Source: a virus
Length of the DNA stretch: 34,182 nt
Direction: 5' to 3' (one strand)
IMG/VR virus record: IMGVR_UViG_3300048032_000055
Coordinates: 1 to 34,182 of that record
Made by a program: the position numbers and the translations under genes. The stretch's first letter is position 1. Each line of letters opens with the position of its first letter. Positions 31,088 to 34,182 of this stretch are shown one piece after another. Under the pieces are notes generated by a model. It worked only from the letters and a program-made list of their open reading frames with translations, did not search any database and was not told the origin of the DNA.

Positions 31088-31539
31088 AAGCTTCTCAGAA
31101 GTCACTTAAGAAGTGGACTAAAGAAAAGTGGGGAACTAAAAGCGGTAAGCCTAGTGCTAAAACAGGAGAACGTTATCTCCCTAAAAAAGCAAGAGAAGCT
31201 TTAACCCCAGCAGAATATGCAGCTACTAGTGCAGCTAAACGTAAAGGCACAGCAGCAGGAAAACAATTTGTAAAACAACCAAAGAAAATTGCAGAAAAAA
31301 CTAAAAAATTTAGAGCTTCGAAAGGCGGACTTACTATGAAAAAAGGTTATCACAAAATGCCTGATGGCACAATGATGAAGGATTCAGACATGAAGAAAAA
31401 GTCTGGGTATATGCACGGTGGTATGGCTAAACCTAATAAAGGTATGAAAGCCTTAAAGAAAGCTGCACCTAAAGTAGCTAAGAAAATGGGTTATAACAAA
31501 GGTGGCATGGCTAAATGCGGTGCATCTTATAAAGGATAA
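31084..31539 (+). CDS. Lys-rich protein with KGGM-type tail
   Basis: The 151-aa protein has an N-terminal domain KSLKKWTKEKWGTKSGKPSA, GERYLPKKAREALTPAEYAAT, and a basic segment to about residue 75. Then comes a Gly/Lys/Met-rich tail with repeated GYxKM, GYMHGGM and YNKGGM units. Similar proteins occur in marine phages among packaging or head genes without a known role. Charge suggests nucleic-acid or capsid-interior binding. ATGA overlap with the preceding gene. Confidence 0.65.
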   Translation: MKASQKSLKKWTKEKWGTKSGKPSAKTGERYLPKKAREALTPAEYAATSAAKRKGTAAGKQFVKQPKKIAEKTKKFRASKGGLTMKKGYHKMPDGTMMKDSDMKKKSGYMHGGMAKPNKGMKALKKAAPKVAKKMGYNKGGMAKCGASYKG

Positions 31540-31546
31540 ATAGATA

Positions 31547-31816
31547 ATGAACTTTGAGGATTATAAAGAACCGTTAGAAGAGTGTGGTTACTTAGTAACT
31601 TCTGAAAACGTCACTACTAAAATGGGTGATGTACTAGCTGCTTTAGATCCTTATGGTTCTTATTGGTGTACTGATTCCAGAGTACAAGAGATATTATCTT
31701 CTGTCGTAACTAAAAAAGTACGTGCTCGAACTAAGTCGGGGCATTTTGTAAAGGATGATCCAACAACTCCTGAGAATGAAGCTTGGACAACAAAGACTGT
31801 AGGAAGTAAAGATTAA
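31547..31816 (+). CDS. Small hypothetical protein
   Basis: This 89-aa protein begins MNFEDYKEPLEECGYLVTSENVTTKMGDVLAALDPYGSYWCTD; the C-terminal part is polar with TKSGHFVKDDPTTPENEAW. No domain seen. The stop is immediately followed by the next ATG. By its place it may be a small head- or tail-associated protein. Confidence 0.6.
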   Translation: MNFEDYKEPLEECGYLVTSENVTTKMGDVLAALDPYGSYWCTDSRVQEILSSVVTKKVRARTKSGHFVKDDPTTPENEAWTTKTVGSKD

Positions 31817-32179
31817 ATGGTTGAAACAGCCTACTCTACAGCTACAGAAGCAGTAACAGTAGCATCTACTACTACAGGTGCTAACGCTACTCTTGTGTAT
31901 ACTTGTCCACCATTTCATGATGCAACAGTGGACTTATTACACGTAGCTAATAACAATAACTCTTCTAAGAAAGTTTATCTACAGTTCTACCATAAAGATG
32001 ATACTACTTATCATTATGTGCTTAAGAATCATACTATAGCAGGTAACTCAGCAGAAAACATATTTGGTGCTGGGGTATTACATCTTCATGCAGGGGATAA
32101 GATTGTTGCATATGGTGAGACAACTAATACTATGGAAGTACTAATATCTTGTAGAGAATTTTATAATCCGACACGTTAA
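31817..32179 (+). CDS. Small beta-sandwich-like structural protein
   Basis: This 120-aa Thr/Ala/Asn/His-rich protein has alternating strands: YSTATEAVTVASTTTGANATLVYTC, ATVDLLHVANNNNSSKKVYLQFYH, HAGDKIVAYG and MEVLISCREFY. The pattern fits a jelly-roll or Ig-like phage decoration or tail protein. No charged catalytic cluster is seen. It is the last gene before a promoter and the DUF1127 gene. Confidence 0.65.
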   Translation: MVETAYSTATEAVTVASTTTGANATLVYTCPPFHDATVDLLHVANNNNSSKKVYLQFYHKDDTTYHYVLKNHTIAGNSAENIFGAGVLHLHAGDKIVAYGETTNTMEVLISCREFYNPTR

Positions 32180-32191
32180 AGCATAACGGGG

Positions 32192-32220
32192 TTGCATTAT
32201 TATCTATAGTATGATATAAC
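32192..32220 (+). promoter_or_regulatory. Promoter upstream of the DUF1127 gene
   Basis: TTGCAT (32192-32197), 17-nt spacer, TATAAC (32215-32220). It resembles the promoter at 28031 (TTGCTG, 17 nt, TATAAC). It gives the DUF1127 and terminase genes a start independent of the upstream operon. Confidence 0.6.
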
Positions 32221-32248
32221 TGTTTGTGTAAAACTAGTCTTCAGTAAA

Positions 32249-32265
32249 CTACAAATGTCTTGTAG
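32249..32265 (+). repeat. Hairpin in the DUF1127 leader
   Basis: CTACAA (32249-32254), loop ATGTC, TTGTAG (32260-32265). A 6-bp stem with no T run; it lies in the predicted 5' leader between promoter and Shine-Dalgarno and could stabilise the mRNA or bind protein. Confidence 0.5.
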
Positions 32266-32285
32266 TATCACACTGGAGAACTTAT

Positions 32286-32450
32286 ATGTTTAAAACATTT
32301 TCAATTTGGCTTAGAGCCTTACACGATTCAATACAAAAATCACAACAGGCTAGAGCAGATTTGTGGTTACTTACACACTTAACTGATAGAGAATTAAAAG
32401 ATATCGGTGTATCAAGATACGATATCAAACGGAGAATAAATGGCTCGTAA
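32286..32450 (+). CDS. DUF1127 small basic protein
   Basis: A 54-aa protein with GGAG 7 nt before the ATG. The DUF1127 signature LTDRELKDIGVSRYDI lies at 32-47, followed by KRR; the N-terminus is a basic amphipathic helix. DUF1127 proteins are abundant in Alphaproteobacteria, and one in Rhodobacter (CcaF1) binds RNA and affects RNA turnover. A phage copy may have been taken from a host and could alter host or phage RNA. It has its own promoter and overlaps the TerS-like start by 11 nt. Confidence 0.85.
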   Translation: MFKTFSIWLRALHDSIQKSQQARADLWLLTHLTDRELKDIGVSRYDIKRRINGS

Positions 32451-32805
32451 CCTTACAGAAAAACAAGAAATGTTTCTTGAAGCATTATTTGGGGATGCCA
32501 GAGGTAATACCATGCAAGCAATTAAACTTGCAGGGTATGCCGAAGGTACATCTTCAGCTAGTATAATGAAAACTCTAGAAGCAGAGATTGCAGAGAGGAC
32601 TAAGAGTCTTATAGCTACTCGTGGTCCTCAAGCTGCATACTCTATGCTAGACGTAATGGAAAACCCAACTGACTTGGGTAATAAAGAAAAGATGGCAGCT
32701 GCAAAAGATCTACTAGATCGAGCTGGCTTTGTAAAAACAGATAAGGTTGAGGTTAAAGCAGAGAGTCCTTTGTTTATATTACCTCCTAAATCAGATGAAG
32801 ACTAA
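32440..32805 (+). CDS. Small terminase subunit-like protein
   Basis: This 121-aa helical protein starts LTEKQEMFLEALFGDARGNTMQAIKLAGYAEG, an HTH-like N-terminus of the TerS type, then RTKSLIATRGPQAAYSMLDVME and MAAAKDLLDRAGFVKTDK, a typical terminase-small pattern. It should bind phage DNA and present it to TerL, whose gene follows one gene later. The start lies inside the end of the DUF1127 gene. It is assigned from pattern and position. Confidence 0.75.
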   Translation: MARNLTEKQEMFLEALFGDARGNTMQAIKLAGYAEGTSSASIMKTLEAEIAERTKSLIATRGPQAAYSMLDVMENPTDLGNKEKMAAAKDLLDRAGFVKTDKVEVKAESPLFILPPKSDED

Positions 32806-33229
32806 TAAAACTTGGCAGTTACCTAAGCCAGAAAAAGCTGAAGGTGAGTTTGATTGGCTACCAGTAGTAAGAGTAGGTAGAGTTATACCATTTGGCTATA
32901 GACAAGACCCCAATGACTCTGATATACTGTTACCAATCCCAGAAGAGTTAGAATTATTCGAACAAGCTAAGAAGTATCTTAAGCAATATAGCCTACGTGA
33001 AGTTTCTAATTGGCTAAGTGCTACTTCAGAACGTTATATCTCTCATGTGGGTCTTATGCAGAGGGTTAAACTTGAACAAAAACGTAAGAAAGAAGCTTCA
33101 ATCCAACGCTTCTATGCAGAAAAGTACAAAAAAGCCGCAGAAAAAGCGGAAAAGCTCGAAAGACAACGTATCGGTGCAAGAGTCCCAAAAGGAACTAGCA
33201 CCAGCGCAGGTGAAATCACCACCGATTGA
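32795..33229 (+). CDS. Conserved phage protein beside terminase
   Basis: The protein has 144 aa from the ATG at 32795; longer in-frame starts lie deep inside the TerS-like gene. The segment VVRVGRVIPFGYRQDPNDSDILLPIPEELELFEQAKKYLKQYSLREVSNWLSATSERYISHVGLMQRV looks like a DNA-binding domain with HTH (SLREVSNWLS) similar to resolvase tails. A long basic coiled coil follows (KKEASIQRFYAEKYKKAAEKAEKLE). It could be a second packaging component. It overlaps the previous gene by 11 nt. Confidence 0.7.
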   Translation: MKTNKTWQLPKPEKAEGEFDWLPVVRVGRVIPFGYRQDPNDSDILLPIPEELELFEQAKKYLKQYSLREVSNWLSATSERYISHVGLMQRVKLEQKRKKEASIQRFYAEKYKKAAEKAEKLERQRIGARVPKGTSTSAGEITTD

Positions 33230-34182
33230 CGTAGAGAAAGCTACAAGGAACATAATCTTTGAACCTAACGAAGGTCCACAGACAGATTTCCTAGCATCTA
33301 CAGAACAAGAGGTACTTTATGGTGGTTCTGCTGGGGGTGGCAAGTCATATGCTATGATTGCTGACCCTGTACGCTTTCTAAACAACCCTCATGCAACTAT
33401 GTTGCTAGTACGTAGAAGTACAGAGGAGTTAAGAGAGCTTATATCTGTATCTAAACAACTATATCCCAAAGCAATACCTGGGATTAAGTTTATGGAAAGA
33501 GATAAAACTTGGATTGCACCATCAGGTGCGACATTATGGATGTCATATCTAGATAGAGATGATGATGTAATGAGATATCAAGGTCAGGCCTTTAATTGGA
33601 TTGGCTTTGACGAGATGACACAGTGGCCTACACCGTATCCTTGGAACTATATGCGTTCAAGGCTACGTACAACTAAACAATCGGGTCTACCTCTCCACAT
33701 GAGAGCAACATCCAACCCAGGTGGCCCAGGTCATCAATGGGTAAAGAAGACTTTCATCGACCCTGAAGTACCTAATAAGGCTTTCTGGGCTACAGATCCT
33801 GAAACAGGTGATGTTATTGAGTGGCCTAAAGGTCATAGCAAAGAAGGTGAACCATTATTCAAACGTAGGTTTATACCTGCTACTTTGTTTGATAATCCTT
33901 ACTTAGCTGATGATGGTATGTACGAGGCAAATCTACTGTCGTTACCTGAGCATCAGCGAAGGCAGTTACTTGAAGGTGATTGGGATATTAATGAAGGTGC
34001 AGCCTTCCCAGAGTTCAACAGACAAATACATGTAATTGAACCATTTGATATTCCCGATAACTGGCCTAAGTTTAGAGCATGTGACTATGGTTATGGTTCG
34101 TATACTGGAGTTGTTTGGATAGCAGTATCACCTGATGAACAACTGATTGTTTATCGAGAGATGTATGTATCTAAAGTTATTG
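33174..34182 (+). CDS. terL: Large terminase subunit, 3' truncated
   Basis: 336 residues are visible. The ATPase has Walker A GGSAGGGKS (50-58) and Walker B NWIGFDE (141-147, Asp146/Glu147), then MRATSNPGG (coupling motif) and the nuclease start CDYGYGSYTGVVW with Asp304. This is the DNA-packaging motor that cuts concatemers and fills the head. GTG at 33174 is the furthest clear start; GTG at 33210 is an alternative and neither has a strong Shine-Dalgarno. The gene runs off the right edge, with the portal gene probably beyond. Confidence 0.92.
   Translation, partial: MQESQKELAPAQVKSPPIDVEKATRNIIFEPNEGPQTDFLASTEQEVLYGGSAGGGKSYAMIADPVRFLNNPHATMLLVRRSTEELRELISVSKQLYPKAIPGIKFMERDKTWIAPSGATLWMSYLDRDDDVMRYQGQAFNWIGFDEMTQWPTPYPWNYMRSRLRTTKQSGLPLHMRATSNPGGPGHQWVKKTFIDPEVPNKAFWATDPETGDVIEWPKGHSKEGEPLFKRRFIPATLFDNPYLADDGMYEANLLSLPEHQRRQLLEGDWDINEGAAFPEFNRQIHVIEPFDIPDNWPKFRACDYGYGSYTGVVWIAVSPDEQLIVYREMYVSKVI

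Overview
The window is most of the genome of a double-stranded DNA tailed phage. It is probably a short-tailed (podovirus-like) marine phage of an alphaproteobacterial host. Supporting signs are the family A DNA polymerase with a T7-gp4-like primase-helicase, a cobalamin-type ribonucleotide reductase, ThyX, internal-virion-like giant proteins, AT-rich sequence, and a small DUF1127 protein of the kind common in Alphaproteobacteria. The host is an inference. No phage RNA polymerase is visible, and the recognisable promoters look sigma-70-like. The window starts inside one gene and ends inside the large terminase. Portal, major capsid and most tail genes are absent and probably lie between the right and left edges of a circularly permuted or circularised genome.

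Layout. (1) 1-10353, rightward: end of a beta-rich surface protein, two exported proteins, a membrane-anchored coiled coil, an HlyC-type lysine acyltransferase, then virion proteins (a 688-aa Ala/Gln/Asn-rich protein, a GH24 lysozyme protein, two smaller proteins and a 1210-aa internal protein), closed by a strong hairpin terminator at 10355-10381. (2) 10380-22430, leftward: DNA and nucleotide metabolism. It holds DUF3310, a putative PD-(D/E)XK protein, glutaredoxin, class II RNR, MazG, a resolvase-like nuclease, a Cas4/RecB-like exonuclease, SSB, PolA, primase-helicase, ThyX and a tyrosine integrase. (3) 22564-27165, leftward: accessory genes, including an M20/M28-like zinc peptidase, a 561-aa Cys-rich zinc-binding-like protein and several small membrane proteins. 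(4) 27166-28839: about 1.67 kb of AT-rich noncoding DNA full of repeats, palindromes and promoters between the diverging operons. (5) 28840-34182, rightward: lysis genes (EF-hand membrane protein, holin-like protein, GH108 endolysin), several very basic small proteins, a DUF1127 gene with its own promoter, a TerS-like protein and TerL.

How it fits together: RNR, glutaredoxin, ThyX, MazG and DUF3310 supply deoxynucleotides. SSB, PolA and primase-helicase replicate DNA, and the nucleases process it. The rightward transcript makes lysis, packaging and virion proteins. The most striking regulatory feature is a dyad-symmetric 11-bp word (TACTTWAAGTA) arrayed at 10-11 bp steps. It occurs directly upstream of the integrase and again, in related order, just after a good promoter that reads into the lysis/packaging operon. 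This suggests one DNA-binding protein controls both. A second, unrelated set of four operator-like palindromes lies at 27921-28024.
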